Assembly (NCBI GenBank): GCA_000310025.1
Contig: FN649738.1
Span: 915,017 to 979,016, forward strand
From: Ectocarpus siliculosus
Taxonomy: Eukaryota > Sar > Phaeophyceae > Ectocarpales > Ectocarpaceae
Direction: 5' to 3'
Length of the DNA stretch: 64,000 nucleotides
A program made the translations under genes and the position numbers. Below, one piece after another: positions 12,942-24,879 of this stretch (positions are counted from its first letter, which is position 1; each line of letters begins with the position of its first letter). The notes under the pieces are model-generated. The model saw only the letters and a list, made by a program, of their open reading frames with translations, did not search any database and was not told the origin of the DNA.

Positions 12942-13498
12942 CGCAGCCGCAGCAGCAGCTGTATCAACACCCTGCTTCCCATTCTCCGCCGCGCCATTTC
13001 GGCAATCATCATCAGCAGCCCCCCTGGCAAAACCTTGGCCACCAGGCCCCTCGCCCGTACACCGCAGGAGGAGGATCGTCCGGGCCCCGCTCCTACCTCG
13101 AGCCGAGCGTGCTTCAGCGAAGTACGTTGCACCAACACCATCACCACCAACAAGGGGAAGCCTCTGCCGAGGCAATTGTTCCGAATGCGGGGCAACTACT
13201 TGCTGGATCCCCAATGTCGGTGGATTGCGGTCCTCATGCCCACCAAGCACCGGTGCTAGTCGCAGCCAACAGAGGACCGGCGGCCTGGCAGCAGCACGGC
13301 AATGCCCGGGAAAGAGGGATGGGGGGCGGAAACCGAGTCTGGATTTCAGGTGGCGGCGGGGGCTTTGGTCCGCGATCCTGGAATGACAGGCGCATGGAAG
13401 GAGGAGGAGGAGGAGGAGGGGGAGGAGGAGGAGGACATAGCGGCGAAACAACGACAGCAACACCAAATCCCACACTGAGGCAAGCGCAGCAAAGTTAG
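12749..13498 (+). CDS. Gln/His/Pro/Gly-rich low-complexity protein (uncharacterised)
   Basis: A 249-residue frame with a true ATG in good context (GTCGATGG) and a TAG stop. It is rich in Gln, His and Pro at the N terminus (MDPTQPHQHHYYVQQP), with a poly-Gln run at about residues 52-70 and a poly-Gly run at about 212-225. No folded domain is recognised; such proteins are usually disordered and often nucleic-acid-binding or scaffolding, but that is not shown here. Choosing the frame is not trivial, because composition keeps all three plus frames and two minus frames open for 70-230 codons. I favour this one because it starts with ATG and its downstream flank is G/T-rich, as expected for a plus-strand transcript. 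It could also be a terminal exon of a longer gene. Confidence 0.5.
12897..12960. repeat. CAG trinucleotide tract
   Basis: A nearly pure CAG run (with a few CAA and CCG triplets) encodes the poly-Gln of the frame above. On the other frames or strand it would give poly-Ser, poly-Ala or poly-Leu, which explains the overlapping long open frames here. Confidence 0.9.
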
Positions 13499-14335
13499 TT
13501 GCAAGTGTCTAAATGTATGTTGTGTGGATGTCATGAGCTTTGCGGCAGATTTTTTCATTGGTCGATAATGGTTGGCACGACTCCCATGCGTTCCATCGTG
13601 TTCTTGTGGCTTTTATTCACTTTAAATCAGCGCTCACAGCATTTCTGTCTACAAAAAGTAGTTCCAGTCCATAGTCACACAGAAGGAATCCTCTCCCCTG
13701 CGCACCCCTCCTGCGTTGCTTCCCCTCAATTTTTAGTGCGAGAAGAGTGCATCTTGAATCCCTTAGAAGTTTGAACTGCTGTTTGTTGTGCACGTCCAGA
13801 ACGGCGGCGCAACGTAAGGAGATAGAGTCAACTTGGGCCGAGGCTGAATTGATTTCGTCGTCGCTACCGTCGAGCACAGGGTATGATATAGAGTGAGTGT
13901 CGGGTCCACCGCTGCTGGGCTGTGTGTCTCGATTCTTTTTGTCATGAATATTTGATCCTCCATTTCTCGACGGAATCTTTCGAATTTGGCGGGACGTTCG
14001 TTGTGCGTAAGTTAATTCCCCGAGTGACGCATCTTGAGTACGCGGAGGACATGAGAACGGACGTTGGGTTCGTCACAGAGATCCCGAGCTCGGTAAAGAT
14101 CAGTTGGAACTAACCTGACTCCACCCTGCTCGACACACCCAAAATCACCGACAGCAGTAAGTGGGCTCCGACAGGGGGAGCAAACCGTTCCGCCACGAAA
14201 AGAACCCACTACCCGCCGCCGCAGCAGCAGCAGCAGAAGACTCGGAAGCAAGGAAGGCGCGCCAGACAACAACATGCAATTTTTTTGCGCGCTCAGCCCC
14301 CGCCCCCCTGTGGCCCGCCTGCCACTGCTGAGTGC
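13499..14335 (+). other. 3' flank of the Gln-rich frame and 5' region of the FNIP-like gene
   Basis: From 13499 to about 14000 the plus strand is G/T-rich, consistent with a 3' UTR of the upstream frame. An open segment at 13922-14113 contains LEYAEDMRTDVGFVTEIP; it might be an unrecognised 5' exon of the FNIP-like gene but no repeat signature is clear. A CAG run lies at about 14220-14236. The reading frame of the downstream gene is open back to about 14285 without an ATG. Confidence 0.35.
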
Positions 14336-15615
14336 ATGAAGGCTCTGGGGCTGGTGGCCGTGTCCGGAATGATCAGTGTGAGCACTGGCCTGGAGGGGAC
14401 GTGTGTGGACCTGAGCAACGCTTGCCGGGAGGGGGCACCGTGGTTAGTCAAGACAGGGCGTTGGTCGGATAAGATTCCCCTTCGGTTGCGGCAGTTTTGG
14501 CCTCTCGGCAGGGAAGACCGGCGTACGCTGCAGCTCGCGCCGAGCCGGCTGATACAGCGCAGGATGGTGAAAGCCCTGACGATTTTGCACAACGACCACA
14601 TCGGAGAAGATTTCGCCTGGCCGGTTGGGGTGGAGAAAGTGAACTTTAAATACAAGGACCTCGGAGATGTCAAGTGGCCAACGACCATGACGGAAGTCCG
14701 ACTTTCCTGGGACTTCGCTCAAGCGGTCGAACACATTGTGTGGCCGAAAAGCCTCAAAGAACTGGATTTTGGGAACTACTTCAACTCCCCGGTGGAGGGC
14801 GTGGATTTTCCCGACGGACTGGAGCGGATACGGTTTTCGCGGTGTTTCAATCAACCAATCACGGAAGTGAAGTGGCCGTCGCGACTGCTGGTGTTGAAGT
14901 TCGGCGAAAAGTTCAACAGGTGACAGAGTGGCAAGCCGTTTTGTTCTGTCGATAGTAGACGTCGGTGTCAGAGGCATGATAGTTGTGTTGGCTGGGCTCC
15001 CGATGGGTGTGCGTTCGCTCCTCCTCTTTTGGCGTCGTGTTCCCACCTGCACCTGCAACTCTCACTCGTCGAATTCCTAGGGTAGTAGAGGAAATTGATT
15101 TCAGCGGGCAAGAGAATCTCATTTCTTGCTCTCAACACAGCTGCAATTGCCTGCTTGTCGCCTTGGGGGGACACAGGCCGCTGAATGGAGTGATTTGGCC
15201 AGACACCCTGAAATACCTCGATTTCATTGGACAAGACTTCAACCAGCCTATACACGTTACGCCCCTGCCGCGAGACTTGGAGGTGCTTATGCTTGGCGAC
15301 TCCTTCGATCAGCCCCTGGATACTGTAGTCTGGCCCAAAGGCTTGTTGGAGGTGTTCATAGGGCACGGGTTCACTGAACCCGAGAGTCCTCGATTGGCGG
15401 ACGTGGTGTGGCCGTCGAGCCTTCGGATGTTGTCGGCTCCGAGGATGAATATCGGGCATTTGCCGAAGGACTGCTGCCGCGACTTCGTTGGCGACTCCGA
15501 TGACGATGAGTTCTTCGAAGTCCCATGGCTAGTGGGTGAACCGTGGCCCCTCGGGTTTGCCGGCGGCGGTGGCGTATTCGGGATGGGTGTGTTGTGGGAT
15601 ACCGATAGTGACTGA
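14336..15615 (+). CDS. FNIP-like (FNQPI/WP) repeat protein, copy 1
   Basis: Two exons: 14336-14919 and 15177-15615 (TGA), joined at AACAG/GTGACAG...CACAG/GCC in phase 2, giving about 340 residues. After a non-repeat N-terminal part (KALGLVAVSG...LEGTC...CREG) come about nine solenoid units of 22-24 residues with consensus FNQPI-x-x-V-x-WP-x-x-L-x-x-L-x-FG. The intron falls inside a unit, between FNR and PLNGV. This resembles the FNIP (IP22) repeat class, a leucine-rich-repeat-like solenoid; partners and role are unknown. The C terminus (LPKDC followed by an acidic stretch) is outside the array. A paralogue lies inverted at 26652-28672. ATG at 14336 is the first in-frame Met, but the paralogue has Val there (CVKALG), so the true start may lie on an upstream exon. 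Confidence 0.85.
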
Positions 15616-18538
15616 AGAAGTTGTCCCGGCTGCCAGTATATGGTACCCGGTTTTTGAGTTTCGAATGGGGCATGCCTCTTCGTGTCGACGCTGCTGGTTG
15701 GCCGGTATTCCCAGAAGCTCCAATTGTGGAGGTTCTCCTAGAACTTGCACGGCCCATGATTGTTTTGTCGTGGCCGACGCTCGCTGACCACATGTTGGTG
15801 CCATAGCCCGATACGGTACCTCCCGTAGATAGATAGAGCCCAGGGAGCGTTATCCTCCAGTGAGTGTAATGTTCGAACACAGAGCATCATTTCCCTGTAA
15901 CAAACTGATGAATTTGGTCTCACGCACATCAGCGAGAGAGAGCACCTACTTGCACGAAGAGAGCAGCCGCTTGCTGCTGTGAACTGCTACTGGAAAACCA
16001 ACCGCAACACACGAACACCGTTCGTTGTTTAGTGCAACGCCAACACGGATCGAGCAGTGCGCACACTTTTCTCTCTCGAAAAACCCGACTTCGCAAATAA
16101 CGGGACGTAGTTCTCAAGAAGATTATGTTGGTGGGATGCTGGATCGGGATCAGATTCTCCCGCTGTCTTGCCAATCCTGAGGAGAGCAGGTTGGTATGTC
16201 TCATCTTCGAGTGGTTCTTATCTCTGCCGCGAACGAGGAAAGGTCAACGCACTCTAACGCACATGTTCTGTAGTATTAATAGCTCATTGCTGCCCTCCAT
16301 GGTGGCTAGGTTCTGTCTTAACCAGATCCGCATATAGTATGCGTAGACCCTCGACTTGTGTAGCTAGTCGCATCTTCAGGAGAGCGTACCACCTAGGCGC
16401 AAAAAGCACGGACGCCGGTGTTGAACTCTCTCACACGCATGGATCAAGCGACAACCAGGCTCTCTCTCTCCCCTAGTCTGCCGAACAAAACACCAAAACA
16501 TGCATGGTATGCAAAACATGCATGGTAAGCATCCGCTTTCGATCGTACACATGAGCCACGCTGGCAGGCGTTGTTGGTCTTGGTAATTGTTGTTGTTGTT
16601 GCTGTTGTTTTCGACGGAAAGCCGTGCCGGTCTCCACTCGTTTCGTACATTCGTACCGATCCAACTGACGCCCACACCTGTCTTGGACACAACTCAACAC
16701 CTCAAAAGGTGCACACACTCAGGAAAAAAACACACAAAGAAACCAAGGGCCTACAAAAATCATCACAGACACCACAACCGAACCGAAGAGGAAAAAACGA
16801 AAATCGAACCAGCCATTAGTCTACTCAGATGTCACTAGTGACATATCGGGCGAAACGAGGCCTAAAAACGCAAATGTAGCCTCATAAGAGCCCAAGGACA
16901 TCACTCCCGTTCGGCACGCGATGCCAAAAAAATAACACTTGCCTAAATAAGGGAAAGTGTGAAAGGAAAAGTCAACTTTCTACACGACGACGGTCATAAG
17001 AGATGTGCGCGCGCTCTCTACTAAATGATCTGCGACTTCTACTGCAATGCTACCTAAACATCTTTCGACTATTACTCCACCCCCGTCGCTCTGCTGCTGC
17101 GTGTCTCTCGAGCAAAATCCACTAGCCTAGACACCCCTCTATTGGCGGTCGCATGGAGTAAACGCTCTGGTTTCTCCGAGCTGCACACGGTCATCGTGCA
17201 AGTGCCGTGTGACAACCCACCAACCCGCCCTATCGCTAGCCTTGTGAGGAATCCCCGCGCAGTTGTAAAGAAACTCGAACACGTGACGAAGAAAGTCGTG
17301 CCGGACCTTTCGTCCGTTGTAGTACGTCATCCGGGCACATGCCACTATCATCACCAACTACCGGGGGCATCTATCGGCGTGGAATGATGGGAAAACAAAC
17401 CACGCCGTCCTAGGTAGCGACGGGTTTCACTTCATAATGTACATCGACATCGCGAAGAGTAGCACGTGGTCAACCCAAATACCACACCAACAAGCATACT
17501 GTACTACCTTGGAACACGACCAACGTGAACAACAAGGATAGCACCACCACCAACACCAACATCACCTAGTAAACTAGTTCTGCTAAAACATGGCACTAAG
17601 CTCACGCCAAAACCCGGCAAACAAAGAACCGACATCCCAAACCTGCGCCCGAAACGTAGCATAGCCAACCAGCATAAGGTCGTCCCTGGAACCCTGGTTC
17701 CAACTCCTCTAAATGCGTTGTCGTTCCTCGTTCCCACCCGCATTGTCACTATCCTCCTCTCTGCCTGTCTCCTGCTCCGCACTCCCATTGCTTTCGAACT
17801 CTGAATCTAGTCACTCCAATTGTCAAACGCCTGTGGAGCGGCTGCAATCACCACGATTTCGCTCGATAGCCCCCAGAGTATTTCCCAGCCACAGGATTGG
17901 TTGTCACCCCCCCCCGTCCAGAAACTTTGGGGCTTACGCCTCCAGCCCCCAGCTGCCTGGTTCTCATCTATACACTCGCCGCTTTCCTACTTGCACCCGC
18001 AATACTTACTCCTACTGGGCGCGCTCTTGCCCTCATTTTCCGTCCAAAAGGAGCACCTGTTGTAATGGCCAACCTTCTAAAAATGTTGTTCGACGATCAA
18101 GTTTTCCAACTTATCGAGTTTGCCACAGGCGGCGCGTACTGTAATGCCCATCTTGTCCACCGAAATACCACATTCAAAACTTTTCGGAAGCAACAGCTCT
18201 GATCGCAACCCACCTAGATCATGCCCTCTGTCCATCGGAATGCTGCGCGACTACAAAGCCAATACTGATCAGGCTAAGATGTTGGATACGACATCTTCTT
18301 AACAATTCGAACGATGACATCCAATACCAACAAACATGGCGAACTAAAAGAAAACACGCAAATATCTCAGTAGGAATACACACAACACCGTGAGGCGGAC
18401 GGAGCCCACCAATCTATGCGTTCGCTACACCGAGCGCGACAGTCTGGTCCTGAGAACCTTAAGGAACAAACAGCTGCCAAATAATTTAACAGCAACCAAG
18501 TAACATCTTACCTTCCACGACAGACGGTGCAGGCCATG
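15616..18538. other. Convergent 3' flanks without a recognised gene
   Basis: From 15616 to about 15870 the plus strand stays G/T-rich, fitting the 3' UTR of the FNIP-like gene. From about 16690 to 18530 it is strongly A/C-rich (many ACAAC, CCAAC and ACCAC runs), so a long 3' UTR of the minus-strand gene ending at 18539 is likely. Short open frames at 17142-17387 and 17713-18202 carry no recognised domain. A 16-bp unit, AAAACATGCATGGTA, is duplicated at about 16494-16527. Confidence 0.4.
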
Positions 18539-20287
18539 TCACCACAGCGAGACGCCGTACCCGGAAACAATCGCCACGCAAACACAAGTGGCGAGGCTTA
18601 CGACACCAGCAGCGGTAGCCGTCATCATCTGCGTAGCATAACCACCGGCGACCCTCGAACTCCCTCCACTAACCTCCGTGTTCGCGTCGGGTGGGCTGCT
18701 ACCAGCCGGGGTTGGCGCGACTACCGCAGCCATGCTTGTAGGAGAGACGGTCGGGGCAACGGAAAAATCTTGAATATCATCACCATCATCATCGACGGAT
18801 GATGGGTTACTCACAGGCGAGGCCGTGGGGGGCTGTACGGGATCGGCGCCGCCGCCGCTGCTGCTGCCGCTAGTGGCGCTGGTCCCGCAGCCGCACACGA
18901 GAAAAAACTCGTCGTCGTCCACCGGCAACAGTTGACCGCTGCCATCAACGTCACCTGCCGATTGACAACCATTAGCACGAGCACGGCCCGGAGCAGCCAG
19001 TTTCAACACGTTGCGCCCTTCCGGAGCTGTTCTCTAAGCAAACGTCTTCCTGCACTACTGAGTACGAGACGTTGACTGGGGCTTTCGCAGCCGCAGATGA
19101 GGAGACAAATATTGTTGTCCTAGGGCTCTCTTATCATCCCATCGATGACTCAGCGTCGAAAGCAAAAAGTAATAAATAACATGGCAGCGATAAAAATCAC
19201 GCAGAGATATGCTGTAGACGTATGGTAGCGTCGAACGTCGGACGAGCCTAGCATGAGCAAGGTTCTTGATCAACCGGGTGAATAGGGATCGATTTGCCTG
19301 AGGGTGATGAAAATCGGAAAGGATGCGACAAGAGCGTCCTCTTGGGTAATATCAGAACAGAAACAAAGCGCATCAGTCCTGTCGTTTCAAGATATCTGCC
19401 GGTCACATACCATCTGCATTAAATCAGTGCGGTTGGTGCGGCGTTGCGCACGCGCACATCGGAAAAAAGGGACCCCATGAGGACCTGCTTGAACGTTTTA
19501 TGAAGACCAAATCGAGTGTTTCGGCTAAAAATAGACCTGTATCGATTTGACGCTAGTTTGTATGCCAAATCGGGATTCAACACCCGCGGAGTCGCCACCG
19601 GGAGTTGACGTGGCCGCCAAAAAGGTAAGGTCATGTGCACCACAGCGAAGGTGGAAATAAAAAATCAGCCAAAATGCGAGGCGAAGCGATGTATCAGTGG
19701 GTGGTGCGAGTGGTCCAAGCTCCATCCTCAACCTTGTTATACAACTTTTAATTTGCTCTACACTGTATTTGCTTGACGGAATGTTTTTTTTCGCGGATCC
19801 CGCCGCCTACAAACGAGTATATTCCAGTCGCCAGTACTCCGCCAGGTACAACGACGTTTCGGGTTCACTACATCGGTCCACGACATACTTGCAGTCAGCT
19901 ATGCATAGCACAGGGTACATGTATCCCAATCGCGAAACAAAATCACGGTAGTCAAACGCAAGTACCACGATGTCCTTGACGGTTGCACCGGCCCTTGTGC
20001 ATCGCGCGTGGATTTCGTGACGAAGGACCCTGGCTGCCGGAAGCCAACCTCACGGCCGGCCGTATGGATGCGCACGAACCAACTTGCAATGCCAGGTCAC
20101 GAGCATGAAGCACTCACATTGCCAACTCGCGGCCCCAGGGTGGATATGAGTTGCCGTCGTCTCGACCGAAAGACAGTCAATCGTGACACCATCCCCCGAA
20201 AAAACCGCTAGCTCTGACACAGCCCAGAAAAACTGTCGGTCCAGTATGCAGCAGCAGCAGCAGCGTCAACACGGCGTGGAATTGCAT
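18539..20287 (-). CDS. Small secreted protein with C-terminal hydrophobic (GPI- or TM-type) anchor, tentative model
   Basis: The firm part is the last exon, 18954-18539 (TGA): an acidic start (DVDGSGQLLPVDDDEFF), CGCG, a Ser/Pro/Thr/Asp-rich linker (APTVSPT), then an uncharged hydrophobic tail of about 29 residues ending ...SGYGVSLW. That tail is typical of a GPI-attachment or type-I membrane signal. A possible first exon is 20287-20206, encoding MQFHAVLTLLLLLHTG plus a cleavage-like CVRAS; its phase (1) fits the last exon exactly and gives 165 residues. The donor there is weak (GTTTTT) and the Leu run comes from a CTG repeat, so this may be chance. Alternatively the last exon belongs to the same gene as the exon at 21545-22101, with middle exons I have not found. 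Function unknown. Confidence 0.5.
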
Positions 20288-21544
20288 GGGAAGAAGGCGC
20301 TTGTAAGCAGGCATGTGGTGACCACAAGTGTTCTTGCGTTGCGGTGGTAACGCGTTGGCAAGTGGTCGAGGGGAGGGAGGTGCCACCGTAGAAGAGAGGT
20401 CTGCCCGATGCAACCATACAGGTAGCGTTTTTTTCCCTATCAAATGTACAGGTGTCAAATCGACAACGTTTTTCGACGCTTCTGCCAGACGGGGGTTGAG
20501 AGAGGCGCCAGACCTGTAGTACACCGGTGAGAGCATCAAAAAGGGTCGCAACGGTGCAACTCCAATACTCATGCGTTGATTAGCCCGCCCACCCTGCTGA
20601 TCGCCCCGTGGTTCAGTTGGTCTCCTCGCAAAACCTCTGATGTTTGAACGAGAGGTCTACTCTCCGCGCAGTCACGTGGACGGTTTTGTATTATCTTCAG
20701 ACAAACGCCAGACAAATGTGGACAACGACTGCAAGCATGTTGTGTGGACACGAATTTGGTGTTCACGGTCGACGAGGGATGTGGATGGCTCATCCTTCTC
20801 GCGATATAATTGAAGGCAAGCAATGCAGAAGGTCAGTGGACAATTACAACAGCCTTGTGTGGCTTTCCTCCTGCGATACCCCGGCTCGCAGGCTGGTGCC
20901 AACCCACAAAGTCTGCCGATAGTTAAAGTTGTAAAAGTCCATGTCCAGCAAAATGGGGGCATTATAGACACACAAGAGAGCGTATTCGCCTTTGTTGTCT
21001 CGAGATCGAACAAGCGCAGTTTCGTTGGTAAACCGGTTTGAGCGGTAGGTGACGTGTGTTGTCCCCTTGCAAGCACTCTAATGTACATCCTGACACTAAA
21101 CCCTGCCGTCCAATTTCCTTCGTGTGCCCCCAGTTGGCTGAGCCCGCTGACAAGAAAGCTTGTTAACTGATTACAGCCGCTGAAACATTGATGTCTTCTC
21201 GTTGCCAAAAAAAAACAAAACTCACACCACAGGTGGACAGCGCACCGGGCAAGCCAACACTCAAGCATTAGACAACGTCTGCAGTAATTTGTAGGGAAAA
21301 AGACAGCAGAACCACCACCTTCTGGCGAATAACACCACCGCAGCAAGACCGTTAGGGGTGGTTGGGGGAAGAGCAATTGCGTGATCCCTGATCGAAAATG
21401 ACCCAGTAAGAGCACACAATTAGGACTTGTGCTCGCGCCGAGGGGGGATACATATCAGGGGGACTCAACCAACAAGTTTACCGCACACAAGACGTAAAAC
21501 AAACCACACGATACTGTGCGATCGATACAATCGTTGAGGCACTC

Positions 21545-22101
21545 ACGTTGCTCGTTCCGTCCTTCGTGATGATCTTGGGGTAGATGGTTGTAGTCACGGT
21601 CGAGTCCTCGGTGGAGTACAAGAACCCCTCCCCGAAAGATGTGCCGGGGACCGAGGAGTAGCAGCCCTCTGTGCTGGGGATCGACGGCGACGTAACCGTA
21701 AAACTATCCCCGTCACTGCACTGGCCACGGAGGTCGACCAGACCCCACCCCTCCGCCGCCATCATCGCTGGAGAAAAAATCCTCTCAGCGTCGTCAGCAT
21801 CAGCACTGCCGTCTGCCTGAGGTCGGTTCGCCTCGAGCCGCCGTCTTCGCAAATCTGTGTTGGATTCGTCCAGGGGAAGAGAGCCGTGCTGAAAATCCGC
21901 AGAGCTCGCCTCTGCCGTGTCAAGCAACAGCGATGTTCCTCGCGCGTCGCGACCAAGGTCGCGTCGCCGTGGTGCCGCTACCTCCAAACGGTGGTGTTTC
22001 CCTGCATTCGCTGCTTCCGCGGGGCCGGAGGCTTGCTGGAGCTGGGGAACGGACTGCCAAGACGGCGACGACGCCGTCCTCGAGGGGCCTATCTGCGTCA
22101 T
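21545..22101 (-). CDS. Partial gene: exon of an uncharacterised, probably extracellular protein
   Basis: Open from ATG at 22101 (next to a possible acceptor, GTAGCAG) to a good donor, AAC/GTGAGT, at 21545/21544, phase 0. It encodes about 186 residues: a charged N-terminal part with several Arg runs (RRRDLGRDARG, DLRRRRLE), then a more ordered segment with paired cysteines (RGQCSDGDSF and STEGCYSSVPG) and a Thr/Ser/Tyr-rich stretch (STEDSTVTTTIYPK). I see no signal peptide on this exon. The Cys-containing segment could continue into the VCGCG part of the 18.9-kb exon if the two are one gene, but the phases (0 and 1) require at least one further exon in between. Confidence 0.5.
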
Positions 22102-23093
22102 CTGCTACATGGTGTTGTGCGCGTGCAAGGGGAGAGCCAGCGGCGATAATGACCCAGGACGCAGAACAATCTCTTACTCGCACGCGGCAGCAGTTGTTGT
22201 CCCTGTCTCCCCCGCCCAACCCGCAGGTGCTTGTCCACCCCCCCCCCCCGTCGGGAATTAAGTCCAATTCTACCGGGGAGCAAATAGAACCAACTTAGGC
22301 GAAGGATAGCGACTCGTGGATTGCTTCCTACAACAACAGCGGCTTGGATGTAGAGCTCTCAAGTTGGGGCGGAGTCTGTATGACAGCTGATGCTGCATCC
22401 TCTCGAAACGCCGAGCCCGGCGACAAGAGGTACTAAACGACGAACGTGTTCACACATGTGGCTGTCCGCCTTCGAGATCAGTTACCTTACTTGCAATATA
22501 AAGCAATCGTCCTAAGTAGTATGGTCTACAAATTTTAATTGGATATTGTACGTGCCTGATTTTGGGTTGGGGTTTGTTACCGCATCCCAAAACAGCTACA
22601 TGTTGGTATCCCAGTAACACCGCAGTTTCGTCGGGGTTTTGGACGGAGGTGGTGCCGTTGTTTTTAAATGTAAAATACCCAATCGGTCAGGACCGGGTAC
22701 ATGATTGGTTTTTGTGTTTCCTGACCCTGCCTCTGTCCCTACATTTACGTACTGTATCGAGCCCGTGCGCGTCATGTATGCATTCGTTGACACAGGCGAC
22801 TTGGAGGCGGTTCTCTCGCGCCGCAATAACAGCAATTCTACAGCAGCACTTCTTGCAAGCCCGTTTCCCCCCGTTGTGTGTGTTACTTCCTTAGCATCGA
22901 CCCCGCTAAATCTCACCGAGCCATGCATCTAGCGGGACGAAAAACGCCAACATGTGTTCTACGACGGTGAACGAGCTCTCCCGGTCTCTCAGCAGGAGGG
23001 GCGTGGAGTCGGTTCCAAGACAGCAGGTGCTCGGCTTTCGGATTCGAGGCAAACACAACAATCAATCAATGTGGCCCGCGTGTGTCGCTAGTA

Positions 23094-23150
23094 GTAGCAT
23101 CGACCGTGCCAACCGGCTGACCATTGAAATTCAAAATACGTTAGTCTCGG
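23094..23150 (-). repeat. Dispersed repeat with tRNA-like A-box, copy 1
   Basis: About 57 bp match a segment at 31577-31628: both begin GTAGCATCGACCG and end near ACGTYAGTCTYGG. Read on the minus strand they contain a tRNA D-arm/A-box-like sequence (TGGTCAGCCGG here). It may be a remnant of a SINE or tRNA-derived element. No B box or complete cloverleaf is visible. Confidence 0.4.
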
Positions 23151-23954
23151 CGCGGCTGAAGACAGGAAATGCTTCTATAAAGGCCATGGTCGATCTGGAC
23201 CCCGCGAGGGCCGTCTGGGAGAGGCTACAACAGCAGCGGCGCAGACAGCACAAGATGAAAAGGAATTCACGCGTTCCTCCAAGCCCGGGTGTTTGGGTGT
23301 AAATTATGCCTGCTTCATACTTCATGGGACGTCTTGGAGGGAGTATACGGATGGTCGCAATTTCACATGCTTGGCAGTGTCTACGACTGCTGTCGTCGCT
23401 AGTGTTCTACATTTGTGTAAGCAATACAAGTACAATTGTAGTCTACCAGGTGAATGCATGCATACCTCGGTTGTTCCATGTGTCGGTGCTGCGACACCAG
23501 CGAGCAGCGCAAAAAAGTTGACTTTGAACGACATTCGGGAGAGAGCTCTCTGGAAAGAAAAATAGCAGGCAGTAACAGCAGCGGCAACAGCAATGGACAA
23601 GCGTGGCGAGATCACCACGGTGAACTCCGTTAGCTGCCTTGGGGAAGCCAGGAGGGGAGCAGGGCTCCCATCCAGCACGCCGCCATCTTCACATACGGCG
23701 GTCACGAGTACCCACAGCACAAGTTAGTGTCAAACAACACCACATAGAACAGATATCAGAACAAGTTGTCGCAGCTTCTCGCACTTCAGAGGCACCATGC
23801 CACCCCCCCTCCCCCTCGCACGATAACAAGCACAGGTGGGGTAGCTACACCTACACACCCACGTGCGTGTGCTCGTTTGGAAATTTGGAAGGATCACGGT
23901 ACTTACGGCTGCATGGTTGCAGTGCAACATGATCAGCGGACCTGGCCCAAGCAC

Positions 23955-23980
23955 GTTCTACAGTAATACTGCTGTAGAAC
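23955..23980. repeat. Short hairpin GTTCTACAG...CTGTAGAAC
   Basis: Perfect 9-bp arms surround an 8-base loop. The right half contains the recurrent 10-mer TACTGCTGTA found many times in this window. Confidence 0.7.
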
Positions 23981-24762
23981 AACACCCGGGAGGGATGGGA
24001 CCCCTCCTATTTCCACAGAGGGAGACACACTGCTGTCAGCCAAAGCAAGAACAGCAGTAGCCCCGAGTGCTCAGCACTCTGCGGTTGTGACGGTCCTTGC
24101 AAAGAGCGAAGAGGCCCAGAGCCATGCACAGCAAAGAGCGGCCAGCAAACCGCCCTGGTGATGCTGTGTAGGGGGCGCTAGGCTACGGGTTGTCTATCCC
24201 AAGGGTATACCGTGTCAGCTGGTGTATGTGTGTTTAGCTGGTGTGTGTGTGTCTCTCGCTATTTCTCACCTATCTCTCACCTATGAGGACAACAGCAAGG
24301 TGGTGCCGCTAGCTCGGAAGCTGGCCGGCGACGCTGTTGATATCACGGAGGCTCTCCTCCAAAGAAGAAGTCCAAGGGCGCCGATCTACGAACAGAAAAA
24401 GGGTCCGAGAGTGTGTGGGACAGCACTGGGAGTGAGTGGGGTGCGCGGAGAGACTCGGTGTGCTGTTGCGGCACGATGAAAAAAAAAAAATGATGTACGC
24501 TGGTGTTTCGAATGCACAGCATACGGTAGATAACAGTGTCTTCCGTCGCAGTATGTAGTCAGGCCAACGCGGATTATGAGAACACATGTGCCCTGAAGCT
24601 GCCAGAAGCGACTCACTGGAGAGACAGGTTGCTATGCACCACGCCTCCACACTCTACATGTTCGTCGGTGTGTTTGTATTTTGCTTCTCCCCATCGATCG
24701 GACCGAGTGATAGAGCACCCACACCAACCACGCTGTTTGTTTGGCCGTTTCGGCGCCGTTCC

Positions 24763-24846
24763 GAAGCCGAAATCAAACCATTAGACTAGTCAGCTTAGAT
24801 CAGCTTAGACTAAAGCTGACTAGTCTAATGGTTTGATTTCGGCTTC
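24763..24846. mobile_element. Foldback element: 36-bp near-perfect inverted repeat
   Basis: The left arm starts GAAGCCGAAATCAAACC at 24763 and the right arm ends with its complement at 24846. The arms pair over about 36 bp with one indel, and only about 12 bases separate them. A palindrome this long rarely survives by chance and is probably a collapsed pair of transposon ends. It lies 33 bp left of the element at 24880. Confidence 0.8.
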
Positions 24847-24879
24847 TATAAAAGTTAGTCGGCTTCTTATACAGCAGTA

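Larger units (their letters stand above)
22102..24762. other. Intergenic stretch without a recognised gene
   Basis: I see no domain-bearing frame on either strand. It holds short open frames, a C run near 22240-22249, a hairpin (23955-23980) and a segment shared with 31577-31628 (annotated separately). Confidence 0.4.

Noticed and set aside
14444-15459. Long minus-strand open frames opposite FNIP-like copy 1
   Set aside because: They are shadows of the plus-strand coding exons; the repeat consensus and matching intron phases support the plus strand.
17700-18302. Cluster of overlapping open frames suggesting a decayed mobile gene
   Set aside because: I found no reverse transcriptase, integrase or transposase motif on either strand; A/C bias explains the openness.
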